A stretch of DNA of 62,000 bases from Cryptomeria japonica. Its lineage: Eukaryota; Streptophyta; Pinopsida; Cupressales; Cupressaceae. Below are positions 35,933-48,728 of the stretch, in pieces; within the stretch, counting starts at the first letter, position 1; the number at the start of each line of letters is the position of its first letter. A model generated the notes under the pieces. The model saw only the letters and a program-made list of their open reading frames with translations. It was not told where the DNA came from and ran no database searches. Position numbers and translations under genes: made by a program. The stretch lies in assembly GCF_030272615.1 (NCBI RefSeq), contig NC_081413.1, positions 603,386,709 through 603,448,708 on the forward strand. Reading direction: 5' to 3'.

Positions 35933-35986
<54 letters not shown>
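35933..35986. repeat. (TA)n microsatellite
   Basis: Uninterrupted TA dinucleotides, about 54 bases. The corresponding place in the 5' LTR (44746-44890) is much longer. Confidence 0.9.
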
Positions 35987-35988
<2 letters not shown>

Positions 35989-38734
35989 CCTTCCATGGTT
36001 AAATCAAGGGTAGATTAAAATGGATTTTTTTTAATTGATGAATAATGTTATATATATTTTTTTAAATAAAACTTGCAGGAAATTAATAAACTAAATGGTA
36101 GCACAACAGTAGTCAAAATAGTGATATTTTTACTTTACATCTGGGCATACATCTACAGTGCACATATTAGATTTTAATTCTGAAATAAATAAGGAGAAAG
36201 TGACAGAATTAATTAAACTATATACAACAACTACATTAGTCTAGAATTTTTTGATTTAACTTAGAGATAGACATGTTAATTTTAGGTTTATTTTCTGTGA
36301 TAAATAAAAGGAAAGATGACAGAGTTTAATAAACTATATTCAGCAACTACATTCATCTAGAATTATTTAAATTTAATCTTAGAGATATGCATAAGGAGTT
36401 AAAAAGAAAATTTATTTTCAAAGTAACATGCATACAACCATTAATATTTCAAGAACAATACAAAGCTTAAGCCCAACAGAAATGTTTCATTCATGCAATA
36501 ACAATTTAACAGAAATAATGCATTTATTTAAGGCATTTTAAGAATACAATATAGTCAGTATTACAAAATGGATGAGATACCCATCTAGTCTCTCATTTCT
36601 ATTAAATGAGGACTTTAAACAAAATGAATACATTTCATTTTCAAATGAATACCACATATAAATTTTCTTTTCTCATTACTGCAACTAAAATATAGTATCC
36701 CATTTCTTAATCTTTTTCTACAAATCAAGTACAAAATCCAGCAACTCCTAGCTTGTGTTTTCTTCTTTTCTTTCCAAGCAATCCTGCAAATAGATCATAA
36801 GGCTTTGACCATGGAGTGCTCACCTCCCAGCCTAGGCTTACTAGAAGCCACCCTCGAGCTTGGAGAACCAAACCCTAGGTAGGTTACACACATGCAAACA
36901 CAACAAGCAAGGGAAAAACATACAACAACACTTTCCCAACCAAGGCTACACTTCATCACAAAACGTGATGATTTTACATGGGTGGTAGTGGACCAAATAC
37001 CCTGAGGAGACTGCAAGAATGGTAGATCACAAAGCCACCTCATGGCAACAAAGATATATCATAAGTTCATTAACCCCACATTCCTTATGCCCCCCCAAGG
37101 CATTCATGTCATACTTTTTCCCCTTATGACCCCCAAATGCACAAACTAGGCCATGCAGCAAGGGTCACATATACACCCCTTGAGTTCGCTCTCATAAAGA
37201 GAGTCTCTCATTCGAGGGCTGTCAAACTCCTACCACCCACAAGACCATCCTACTCTCCCAAGAGTAGAAGGCCTTGGTTACTCCCAAATCACAGGAAATG
37301 CACAAAAGAATAAAAGAAAGGACGCATAATAATTTTTTTACAAAAGAAAATACAAGACAACAACTTTTTCATTCAAACAATCTTTTCAACATAAACATGC
37401 AACTTTAAAAGAAAAAAAGGAAGAAGATGAACCAACCTTCAATCTGCCCAAAGGTTTGTTGAAACTAGTTTGAGGATGAGTAGCCCAAACCCACAAATCT
37501 TCATTCTACACTTAGCCAAAAATTCTATCCCAAAACTGTATTTTTCAAAATTGAATAGTCTCCAAAAATGGAGAGTGGGTGATTACCCACAAAATCTCTC
37601 ATTCTTGCCTAAAAAGACCTCAGTGAGAGTTCTCACAAGTTTCTAAAACTGAAAAAGGAAAAAGTAAGAAAAAGTGGAAAAGGATCTCTCATGTCAAAAA
37701 GGAAGGTTATCTAGCCTAGATGGCACCTTCTAATTTCAATTTTCGCTCACCTTAGGAAACCCACTTTTTGAGGTGACTAAACAGTCGCATGGGAGTAGAC
37801 ACATGCCTAAAAATACTCCTAACCCATAGGTATACCTTGTGGACTTTAGGAAACACCTTTAAACTACCCCTAGGAGTCCATTTGACCCCTTATAAACCCA
37901 TCTGAAGTTAAATTTCGGGTCAAACCTATGTTGACCACTCCATAGACTCTCTACCCAAGAAAAAATTAGAACCACATTCAAATATTTGAAAAAGATATGG
38001 TTGAAACAACTCCCTTCAAGAGACAAGTAAAAAATTCAAGACATAAATCAACACGTGTCAAGTGACACAATAAAATACGTTACAAAATTACACATGAAAT
38101 TTGTCTCTTGTTGGATTTACACAAATTAATAAATTCTATTTAACACACATGCATCATTTACTATTACAAATAAAATATGATACATACGGGGTGTTGTCTC
38201 TCCAAATAGACAACCCCTAGCTTTACGAACGTACATAGGTCTAGGTTTGGTTCTCCGTAATGTTTCCATGGTCACATGGATAATTTTCCTGCACATCTCA
38301 ATTACACATTAGTAATTCCAAATAACATCATATAATATTAAACACATGAACAAGAATACACATCAAACACTCTGCATACAAATTTACATTTAAACAAATC
38401 GATATACCTTATATCCCAATAAATCCACATAAGCAATTATCCTAATCCTCATAATTTTGATCCATATATAAATAATGCATCCTATTTCTATCATCATAGT
38501 AAATTCCTGCAAATCCAATAATGACATACATCATCCCAAATTTATCCTATTCTAGAATCATATAAAGTTCTATATCTATAATGCATAGAAATGAAGCATC
38601 AATACATATCAATGTTATCCAAATCACGGAATCATATAAGTTCTAAATTTATAATGTATAAAAATAAAGCATCCATAATAGTCTCAACATGAAAATCACT
38701 GAAATGCTAGGATTAGTCGGGGTAGGGCCTCACA

Positions 38735-38746
38735 CCCTCCCCCTCT
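38735..38746 (-). other. G1 polypurine tract
   Basis: The minus strand reads AGAGGGGGAGGG immediately before the LTR TGTGAGG. Fixes the 3' LTR border at 38734. Confidence 0.85.
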
Positions 38747-38797
38747 AGGCATGAACTTCCTCCTAGAGTTCATAAAAAAGATCGGGGTACTGTGATC

Positions 38798-39270
38798 TCA
38801 TACGTGTTGTGTCCTCCATGAAGTCGTAACCTCATCATAGCAATCCCACTGGACCCTAACCAGGTCCAGCTCTCGACCTTGAAGGGCTAGCATCTGGCGT
38901 GCCAAAATGTGAATTGGCCTCAAAGCTAGCTGCCTGTCCGACTCCACCTGCAAGGCATCCCAATCTAAAATATGAGACTCATCATAGATACATTTCCTCA
39001 AAACTGATACATGAAACACATTGTGGATGCATGACAGGCTAGGTGGAAAAGCTAAATGATAGGCAACTGGTCTATCCTCTCAAGGATCTCAAATGGTCCT
39101 ACAAAGTGAGGTGCAAGCTTAGAACCCTTTCCGTAATAGATTGGACTCTTATGTGATCGCACTCTCAAAAAGACTCTGTCTCCAACCAAGTAGCTATGAC
39201 TTATCCCCTTTTCATCTACATACTTCTTCTATCTATCTTGTGCCTCTCTAAGATGCTGCCTAATCAAATC
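38798..39270 (-). pseudogene. G1 integrase C-terminus and chromo-like tail
   Basis: A 73-codon open frame at 39019-38798 opens MFHVSVLRKCIYDESHILDW and ends RELDLVRVQWDCYDEVTTSW, the VFHVS...VLVKWxxxxxxxATWE layout of chromovirus integrase tails. The canonical chromodomain aromatic cage is not fully recognisable. The upstream piece (39270-39020) has a GDRVFLRVR-like segment (reading DRVFLRVRSHKSPIYYG) and stops. Confidence 0.75.
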
Positions 39271-40391
39271 CACTTACTGTTCCATATCCTGAACTATCTC
39301 AGGACCAATAGCAACTCTGTCCTCTATGCCGTCCCAACTCAACGGTGTCCTACAAGGCCTGTCGTACAATGCCTGGTAGGGTAGCATCCCCAATGAAGTG
39401 TTATGCCCATTGTTATAGGCAAACTCCACTAATGGAAGGTACTCTTCCCATCTGGTCTGATGATCCATGACATACATGTGAAACATATCCTCTAACACCT
39501 AGTTAACCCTCTTTGTTTGACCATCCGTTTCTAGATGATAGGTTGTACTGAAATTGAGCTTGGTGCCCATAGCTGCCTGTAATGCCTTCCAAAAGGAAGA
39601 AGTGAAGAGGGAATCCCTGTTAGAAATAATCTTGCATGGAATGCCATGAAGTCTGACAATGTCTCGCAAGAACACCTGTGCTACTGCTAGTGTTGTGAAG
39701 GTAGTCCAAACTGGTGAAAAGTGGGCCACTTTGGTCAACTTGTCAACTGTCACCAAGATGGCATCATAGCGATGAGATGACATAGGGAGACGAATGATGA
39801 AATCCATGGATATAGTATCCCACTTCCACTTTGGTATAGCATGAGACTGGAGCAACCCACCCGGATGGTGGTGCTCCACCTTAACTCTCTGACACTCGAG
39901 GCATCAGGCTACTAACTCAGCAATGAGCCACCACATTCTTGGCCAATGATATAACTGCCTCAAGTCAGCATGCATCTTCTTAACTCTAGGATGTGCTGCA
40001 TAAGGAGCTCTATGAGCCTCTGTGACAATGAACTCTCACAATCCCCTAGAAGAAGGTACATAGATGTGCCCTCTATGGCGTAACAGCCCATCGGACTCTA
40101 ATGAATAATCCACATATTTCCCTTCTAGAGTTTCCTGAGATCATTTACCTAACAAACCTCTAAATACCATCCATCCTCTGGAAACTGCTGCAATATATGA
40201 TCTCTCAGATCCATGCCCATAGATATGGTGTATACCTCATGACGTCTCCTACTCAAAGCATCTGCAACTACATTTTCCTTCCCTTTGATGTATTGAACGT
40301 CAAAATCATACTCGCACAAGAACTCCATCCATCTCCTCTGATGTGCATTAAGGTTCGGCTGAGTGAATATGTACTGAAGGCTCTGATGGTC
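39271..40391 (-). pseudogene. G1 integrase (catalytic residues changed)
   Basis: Open pieces 39879-39499 and 39498-39274. WDTISMDFIIRLPMS carries the first catalytic Asp. The second motif reads SNRDSLFTSSFW where gypsy elements have SDRD, and the third reads TDGQTKRVN where TDGQTERVN is usual. So Asp to Asn and Glu to Lys hit two of three catalytic positions. Then YLPLVEFAYNNGHNTSLGML and PYQALYDRPCRTPL follow. The region 40391-39880 holds the RNase H end ([11 protein letters not shown]) and the degraded zinc-binding domain. Confidence 0.85.
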
Positions 40392-41645
40392 TTAATGAAG
40401 CTCAAAATGATGACCCAAAAGGAAGTGTCTCCAGCTCACAAGTGTATGCACTACTGCTGCAAGCTCAAGGTCATGAGTAGGGTAGTTAAGCTCGTGAGTC
40501 TTAAGTTTCCTAGACTCAAAAGCTATAGCCCTACCATCCTGCATAAGAACTACTCCTAAACCCTCTAGGGAAGCATCTGTGCAAACCATGAAGTTAGCTA
40601 AGGGATCTGGTACTACAAGAATAGGTGTGCTAGTAAGTGCCTTTTTGAGTTCCTGAAAGGCCCTCTCACACTTCTCTGTCCACTCAAATTTATTCGCTTT
40701 ACGATGAAGAGAAGTAATAGGATGTGCGACTCTAGAGAATCCCTCAACAAAGCGTCGGTAAGAACCTACTAAGCCCATGAAGCTCCTAACCTCTATCACA
40801 CTGGTTGGCACTGGCGAATCCATAATAGCTCTGATCTTTGATGGGTCAACTGAGATCCCATCACCAGAAATAACGTGCCTAAGGTGCTTGATCTCTGAAT
40901 GAAAGAAAACACACTTCGATAAACTGCCATACAACTGATTGTCCCTCAAACATTGCAAAACCTGCCTCAGGTTCTCCTCATGCTCCTTCTCATTCTGAGA
41001 ATATATCAATATGTCATCGAGGAACACAATCACAAAGTGGTCAAGAAATATGCAGAATACCCCATTCATGAGGCTCATGAAAATAGCTGGAGCATTCGTA
41101 AGATCGAATGGAACCACGGTGAACTCATAGTGGCCATATCTAGTGCGAAATGCGGTCTTGTGGATATCACTTTCCACTATTCTCAACTGATGGTATCCTG
41201 AATTCAGATCAATTTTGGAAAATAATTTGGCACCCTAAAGTTGGTCAAATAAATCATCGGTCCTGGGCAAGGGATATCAGTTCTTGATGGTTACTTTGTT
41301 CAACTGACGATAATCCATGCATAACCGAAGAGATCCATCCTTCTTCTTCATGAAGATGACTAGTGCACCCCAAGGGGATATGCTAGGATGAATGTGACCC
41401 TTCTCTAGGAGTTCCTCAAGCTACATCTTGAGCTCATTAAGCTCATTTATGGTCATCCTATAAGGTGCTCTTGAAACTGGCTCAACTCCTGGTACAAGGT
41501 CTATATGAAAGTCAATCTCTCTATAGGGTGGCATTCCTGGTAGTTATGAAGGAAACACGTCTGAATATCCCTTAAGGATAGGATGGTCATCAATCTATGT
41601 TTCCCTTTTGTCCTCTTCCCCTCTATCACTGATGGTGATGACAAA
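40392..41645 (-). pseudogene. G1 reverse transcriptase and RNase H
   Basis: Upstream piece: [45 protein letters not shown] with stops. The 264-codon open piece (41186-40392) has [19 protein letters not shown], the catalytic FLDD at 41012-41023 ([11 protein letters not shown]), [38 protein letters not shown], then RNase H with [39 protein letters not shown] and [12 protein letters not shown] and RNase H acidic residues are present. It copies element RNA into cDNA in live relatives. Confidence 0.9.
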
Positions 41646-41657
41646 TAACTGACATCC

Positions 41658-42179
41658 CTATCGCATGCTCCGCTTAAGCTGCATTGCGGAAATCATACGA
41701 AGAGACACGGGTCTCTGAATCCCAGTGATTACTATGGGAGAACCCTTATCATCCTCACACTCGATCTCTTTCTGGTGACAATCCATCTTGGCTCTGTGGG
41801 TATAAAGCCAATCCATGCCAAGTATGATGCCATACAAACCAAGTGGTGTAACTCTAAGGTCTACTAAGGTGGTGGTATTGCTAATTTGAAGCTGACATGC
41901 CCTAACCTCTGATTCCACTAGCACTCTAGCCCCTGAAGCTAACTCCACTTCCCAACTGACACCTTGTCTAGTTACCACTAGCCCGCAATGCTTCACAACC
42001 AATGGAGATACAAAGGAGTCAATAGCTCCTGAATCAAATAATATAGATACACTACTACCTCTGATCATACCTGTAGCCTCAATGACTATGGCCTGTTGCT
42101 CTGCCTCGTAGTTGTTAACTACCGTGAAGAGTCTATTGGACCTACCCATATCTCCAACTATAGGCTCTGATGCTACCAT
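41658..42179 (-). pseudogene. G1 protease region
   Basis: 173-codon open frame. Retropepsin-like, with VSILFDSGAIDSFVSPLVV holding the D-S-G triad, and GIILGMDWLYTHRAKMDCHQ typical of gypsy protease (GMDWL). Separated from gag by a TAG and from RT by stops. Cleaves the polyprotein in active elements. Confidence 0.85.
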
Positions 42180-42185
42180 CCTCTA

Positions 42186-43507
42186 ATTCTCTACCATCTG
42201 AGCCTGAGGACACTCTCTTGCCATGTGTCCCATGGCTCCACATGTGAAGCAAGCACTGCGTGCCTGAAACTGGGCACCCTGAGAACTAAAAAAAGACTGT
42301 CCCCCTGTCCTACTAGAACCACTGTACCCACCCCTAGAGGACTGTTGAGTCCTCGTCGAAGGTGTGTAAGGAACCTGAGATTTCTAATCTCACCTCTGAC
42401 CCTAAAACTATCACTACTTGGGCTTTGCACCCTGTTGACTCTGTTGAGGCCTCTGCCTCTGGTTCTGCTGTGATTGTTGCAGAGGAGGGGGTTTGGAGAA
42501 CCCCGGTGTGTGTCTGTTATTACCTTTCTAATGGGGTTTCTGAAACCCATATGTCTAGGGTATAGGGTTTCAGTTCTGGAACCGATCCCTTATATCCTAT
42601 GGCCTGACCTGAATCTCCTCTGCTATCGAATCCTTCTCCATGGCAACCTGAAGGTTCTCTAGAGCGGACATCCTCATTGGTCCTGCAATGCCGGCATTCA
42701 ACCCTCTGATAAAATGATTAACGAGAAGCTTCTCATCTTTCAGGTAGTCCACATATGGCAAGAGCTCGAAGAACTTTCTCTCGTATTGGGTCACTGAGAA
42801 ACCCTTCTACTAGAGGTCATGGAACTCATCTATCCTACGCTATCTGTAATGCTCTAACAAGTACCTCTCCCTGAACCTCTCTATAAAAATCTCCCATGTG
42901 AGAGTATCAGCAACTAAACCACACTTGTATTCCTCTTGTCTCCACCATGTGGAGGTTGTTTCTCTCAATAGGTGGACTGCTACATGTACCTTTAGATTGC
43001 TCTCATAAGAGTGCAATGCAAGGCACCTATCTAGGCTGAAAAGCCAAGCTTCAACTTCTACCCCGTCGATAGATCCCCAAACAATGGTGGCTGGAGGTGC
43101 ATAACCTCTCTGATTAGATCCCTTGGATCTTGACGTGATCTCTCATAATACACTGGCTCTACCATTGGAGGTGGTCCTGGTAGGTGAATGGACTCGAGCT
43201 CATGCCCAGCCTGACTCTCTATGGGATTAGGAGGTGGACTCCTACTCGATTCCCTATCTGCCGATCTATGGCTCCTTGAGTTTTGATTTTCAACATGATG
43301 ATCCTCTGCTAGAAGCCTTTCCTGGACTATCCCTATCAAGTTTTGGAGTGCTTCTAAGATGTCTCGGTTTGGGTCCACCGGCCATTCGGGAGGGGCCTCT
43401 AGGTTCCTTTCCAGAACTGATTCCTCCCTATCAACCTCTTTGCATGTCATACTTTCACGCCTAGGGCCTCCACCACGTTTGTGAGCTTTTCGCGTTGTCG
43501 GAGGCAT
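42186..43507 (-). pseudogene. G1 gag (broken)
   Basis: ATG at 43507 (MPPTTRKAHKRGGGPRRES), typical of plant chromovirus gag. Proline- and charge-rich N-terminus, then AWLFSLDRCLALHSYESNLK and STWWRQEEYKCG, FIERFRERYLLEHYR, SVTQYERKFFELLPYVDYLK and NHFIRGLNAGIAGPMRM (the retrotransposon gag core). After a Gln/Pro-rich linker comes one zinc knuckle, CFTCGAMGHMARECPQAQ near 42205-42250. Stops at about 42836, 42815, 42812 and 42610 and frame changes. Confidence 0.85.
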
Positions 43508-43661
43508 CCTTATAAGAAAATAAAAATAAAAATAAACTAAAACAAAATAAAAAAATAATTTTTCGGAGAAATATTTAATTAATTAAAAATAAAATAAAAT
43601 AAATTAATTAACTAATTAAAGCGAAACATAATGGAGAAAGGTTCCTAGTGTTGGAAACCTT

Positions 43662-43673
43662 TCTCTAATACCA
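43662..43673 (-). promoter_or_regulatory. G1 primer-binding site
   Basis: The minus strand reads TGGTATTAGAGA three bases after the LTR end: an initiator-Met-like site with two differences from the consensus. Confidence 0.75.
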
Positions 43674-43679
43674 AAATGT

Positions 43680-43701
43680 CATGCCCAAACTTTTGGGCAT
43701 G
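43680..43701. repeat. Perfect hairpin at G1 5' LTR end beside primer site
   Basis: CATGCCCAA/TTGGGCATG with loop ACTT, 9 perfect pairs. The 3' LTR copy at 34844-34865 has one change (CATGCACAA). Confidence 0.8.
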
Positions 43702-44745
43702 AACGGGATAATTTTTTTTTTTAATAACAACCTAATAATATTAAATTTGCAAATATGAAACACACTAACAAGTTTTGTCTTAACTATGTTTTGAGTTAAC
43801 TCTAACCTCTAACTCAAGTCAGAGAAAATAATTTAAATTAAATGCAGAATACTAAAAGAGTTAGTTATTATCTCATCAATTTTAATCAATAAATTAATTT
43901 AACCAAAAATCTCTAAATTAATTGACAAAGGTAGTATTAATCTCCAATATCCATTAATTGCTTTTAGGAACTAAATAATTTAGTCCTAGCACTTAGATTA
44001 TTAATGCCTATATATTATTTTAACAAAAATTTAAAGGGGATTAATCTAATTTGACTAAAGGGTCAATTAAGTCGATAATGTAAATTGCCCTATAAAATTT
44101 AGTTTGGAAATAGCCTAAATTTAGTTGAACCAAAATAATAATCTCCTATGGCCAAATAACTTATAGAGCCATTAAAATTCCCTAAAAGATTAAAATCCAA
44201 AATAATTAGAATTTAAAACATCATTTTTTAAATATTCCCATATGTTTATTAAAAACATATATATAATAGAAACACCTAATAAAATAATTAATCTACAATT
44301 TGACCTATGCATTTATATTTTTAACTCTCTCTCTCTATATACATTTTCACATTATTATAAAAATACCATGAAACCCTAGCTAAAATATATTATAAAATGC
44401 CCCTTATATTTTATAATCTTTTCTTATTTCTTTCATGCTACCCTAACCCTAACCGGGTTAGGGTTTTATCTTTTTCTTATTGTGCAGAGCGGAGGAGTGT
44501 TTGGTTTTGTAGGTCACGGGAGGTGGCGACCATGGAGCACTCGAAGAAGGGGAGGGACCGGCGGCAGTGCTGGATGCTGCCCACTTTTTGTCCACACAGT
44601 GGAGGCCACGGGCTGTCCACTATGTGTCCACACAGTGGTTCGGCCCTTCTGCTCCCCCCCAAATTTTTTAATTTTTATTTATAAAAAATTAAAAATTTAA
44701 AGATTCTTTTCCTTTTTTTTTAATTTGGTTTTAAAATGTAAAAAT

Positions 44746-44892
<147 letters not shown>

Positions 44893-47539
44893 CCTTCCAT
44901 GGTTAAATCAAGGGTAGATTAATATGGATTTTTTTTTATTGATGAATAATGTTATATAAATTTTTTTAAAAGAAAACTTGCAAGAAATTAATAAACTAAA
45001 TGGCAGCATAGCAGTAGTCAAAATAGTGATATTTCTACTTTACATCTGGGCATACATCTACAGTGCACATATTAGATTTTAATTCTGAAATAAATAAGGA
45101 GAAAGGGACATAATTAATTAAACTATATACAACAACTACATTAGTCTAGAATCTTTTGATTTAACTTAGAGATAGACATGTTAATTTTAGGTTTATTTTC
45201 TGTGATAAATAAAAGGGAAAATGACAAAGTTTAATAAACTATATTCAGCAACTACATTCATTTAGAATTATTTAAATTTAACCTTAGAGATATGCATAAG
45301 GAGTTAAAAAGAACTTTTATTTTCAAAGTAACATGCATACAACCATTAATATTTCAAGAACAATACAAAGCTTAAGCCCAACATAAATGTTTCATTCATG
45401 CAATAACAATTTAACAGAAATAATGCATTTATTTAAGGCATTTTTAGAATACAATATAGTCAATATTACAAAATGGGTGAGATACCCATCTAGTCTCTCA
45501 TTTCTATTAAATAAGGACTTTAAACAAAATGAATACATTTCTTTTTCAAATGAATACCACATAGAGTTTTCTTTTCTCATTACTGCAACTAAAATATAGC
45601 ATCACATTTCTTAATCTTTTTCTACAAATCAAGTACAAAATCCAGCAACTCCTAGCTTGTTTTTTTTTTCTTTTCTCTCCAAGCAATCCTGCAAATAGAT
45701 CATAAGGCTTTGACCATGAAGTGCTCACCTCCCAGCCTAGGCTTACTAGAATCCACCCCCGAGCTTGGAGAACCAAGCCCTAGATAGGTTACACACATGC
45801 AAACCCAACAAGCAAGGGAAAAACATACAACAACACTTTCCCAACCAAGGCTACACATCATCACAAAATGTGATGATTTTACATGGGTGGTAGTTGACCA
45901 AATACCCTAAGGAGACTACAAGAATGGTAGATCACAAAGCCACCTCATGGTAACAAAGATATATCATAAGTTCATTAACCCCACATTCCTTATGCCCCCC
46001 AAGGCATTCATGCCATACTTTCTCCCCTTATGACCCCCAAATGCACAAACCAGGCCATGCAGCAAGGGTCACATATACACCCCTTGAGTTCACTCTCATA
46101 AAGAGAGTCTCTCACTCAAGGGCTTTCAAACTCCTACCACTCGCAAGACCATCCTACTCTCCCAAGAGTAGAAGGCCTTGGTTACTCCCAAATCACAGGA
46201 AATGCACAAAAGAATAAAAGAAAGGACGCATAATAATTTTTTTACAAAAGAAAATACAAGACAACTTTTTCATTCAAACAATCTTTCCAACATAAACATG
46301 CAAATTTAAAAGAAACAAAGGAAGAAGATGAACCAACCTTCAATCTGCCCAAAGGTTTGCTAGAATTAGTTTGAGGATGAGTAGCCCATATCCACAAATC
46401 TTCCTTCTACACTTAGCCAAAAATTATATCCCAAAACTATATTTTTCAAAATTGCATAGTCTCCAAAAATGGAGAGTGGGTGATTACCCACAAAATCTCT
46501 CATTCTTGCCTAAAAAGACCTCAGTGAGAGTTCTCATAGGTTTCTAAAATTGAAAAAGGAAAAAGTAAGAAAAAGTGGAAAAAGGATCTCTCATCAAAAA
46601 GAAAGGTTATTTAACCTAGATGGCACCTTCTAATTTCAATTTTCACTCACCTTAGGAAACCCACTTTTTGAGGTGACTAAACAGTCACATGGGAGTAGAC
46701 CTATACCTAAAAATACTCCTAACCCATAGGTATACCTTACCCAAGGAAAAGTTAGAACTACATTCAAATGTTAGAACCACATTCAAATGTTTGAAAAAGC
46801 TATGGTTGAAACAACTCCCTTCAAGAGACAAGTCAAAAATTCAAGACATAAATCAACATGTGTCAAGTGACACAATAAAATACATTACAAAATTACACAT
46901 GAAATTTGCCTCTTGTTGGATTTACACAAATTAATAAATTCTATTTAACACACATGCATCATTTACTATTACAAATAAGATACGATACATACGGGGTGTT
47001 GTCTCTCCAAATAGACAACCCTTGGCTTTACGAATGTACATAGGTCTAGGTTTGGTTCTCCATAATGTTTCCATGGTCACATGGATAATTTTCTTGCGCA
47101 TCTCAATTAAACATTAGTAATTCCAATTAACCTCATATAATATTAAACACATGAACAAGAATACACATCAAACACTCTGCATACAAATTTACATTTAAAC
47201 AAATCAATATATCTTATATCCCAATAAATCCACATAAGCAATTATCCCAATCCTCATAATTTTGATCCATACATAAAACATGCATCCTATTTCTATCATC
47301 ATAGTAAAGTCCTGCAAATCCAATAATGACATACATCATCCCAAATTTATCCTATTCTAGAATCATATAGAGTTCTATATCTATAATGCATAGAAATGAA
47401 GCATCAATACATATCAATGTTATCCAAATCATGGAATCATATAAGTTATAAATCCATAATGCATAAAAATAAAGCATCCATAATAGTCTCAACATGAAAA
47501 TCACTAAAACGCTAGGATGAGTCAGGGTAGGGCCTCACA

Positions 47540-48122
47540 CCTAGTGTGGGGAAAACCTTGGTGGGATTTGTGACCCACAATATTCACTTACTGGCCAATA
47601 AGAGAATATTACTGCTTACAATAGGGGCCTGCACATGCAAGAAGGCCAAGTGCCTAGAGCTCACTGGTCATTTACAAAAGAAGTTACACTGACTTACAAA
47701 AATGGATTATACAAATCCAATGTCTTGTACTTCTTCATATCAGCATTTGCTATGCCAAATTCAATACTGGTTTAAGCTCTGCTATATACATAAACCCTTA
47801 ACCTAATAATTCACACATTAGGTCTACTATATTCCTTTTTTAAATCGCCTTTTAAATAATCTACAATGATCTCATACATATATGACTCATATTACAATCC
47901 GCCATGTCGGCTTACAAAGATTTAATAATTAATTACAAAATATGTTTATACAAAATTGTTGTCGGCCAAGATGTCGATATTCTTCCTTTCTAGTGTTGGT
48001 GTAGAGTCTGTCGGTGTCAGTGCTTGTATCTGCCTACCAGTATCACATGATTGTAAGGTTGCCATCAATGACAATACCTTCAATCACCTACAATTTCTCA
48101 TTGGAGTGTGCATTTGCCAATA
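47540..48122 (-). mobile_element. N2 5' LTR, second part
   Basis: Continues the LTR where 34840 stopped, matching 28917-29513. Ends TTTGCCAATA (CA changed to TA) at 48122. Shared motif at 48059-48074. Confidence 0.85.
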
Positions 48123-48322
48123 GAGCATGGGTATCATGATTAAACAAATTCCATAACCAAATCATACCGGAGCCTATCAGATCATTTCGGATCCAAATCA
48201 ACCAGAAACCACTCAACCTACTGGGACCAAAAGGGTGTCGATAAAGCATCCAAATAGCTAGTGTTGGCATCAATGACAAAACATCAATACAACACATAAT
48301 CAATTCCACCAAATGGCCAACA
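48123..48322 (-). mobile_element. Copia-A1 3' LTR, second part
   Basis: On the minus strand it begins TGTTGGCCATTTGG at 48322, just after the polypurine tract, and reads to the N2 junction. Nearly the same as 595-795. Shared motif at 48264-48279. First five bases GAGCA are the right N2 duplication. Confidence 0.85.
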
Positions 48323-48728
48323 ATCTCCCCCTTTGGCATTGATGGCAACACTAGATGTGAACACATCTAAGTACCTAGAAATGCCAAACAAGTCTCCCCC
48401 AATGGAAGACAACCAACAATATCCCACATACAACTTTGAAATAAAGACTAAACTCCCCCTATAAATTATATATATGTAAAGCTCTGAATTTCACTTACGT
48501 TTTCACATCAATATCACTCCTTTGATATCAATGGCATAAATCTAGCAAAAATATCAAAGTAAAAACATGAACTACTAAATCAAAAAGCTGACTACTCCTC
48601 GTGAGTAGTAGCATCCCCACATTAGTGCCATAAAAAGTATCTCTGATAATGCATATTGAACTGGTGCCTATCTGCATCAATCAAGTATTTACCAAAGGGG
48701 TAGAAACTCCCAGTCTGTCTCTCAGGGA
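48323..48728 (-). other. A1 3' untranslated region with PPT and purine tracts
   Basis: Minus strand: AAAGGGGGAGAT against the LTR, TTGGGGGAGACTTG (about 48393), TATAGGGGGAGTTTAG (about 48450) and TATCAAAGGAGTG (about 48505) preceded by TTGCCATTGA-type sequence. Same plan as D1 and B. Confidence 0.7.

Larger units (their letters stand above)
34841..38734 (-). mobile_element. G1 3' LTR
   Basis: On the minus strand from TGTGAGGCCC (38734) to GCATGACA (34841), about 3.9 kb. Includes a GC-rich island with paired hairpins (35690-35840) and a TA repeat (35933-35986). No retroviral coding content. The short open frames (35656, 36795) are not supported. Confidence 0.85.

Noticed and set aside
36795-37043. 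82-codon minus frame in the G1 LTR
   Set aside because: The same region in the 5' LTR (about 45700-45950) does not keep the frame.
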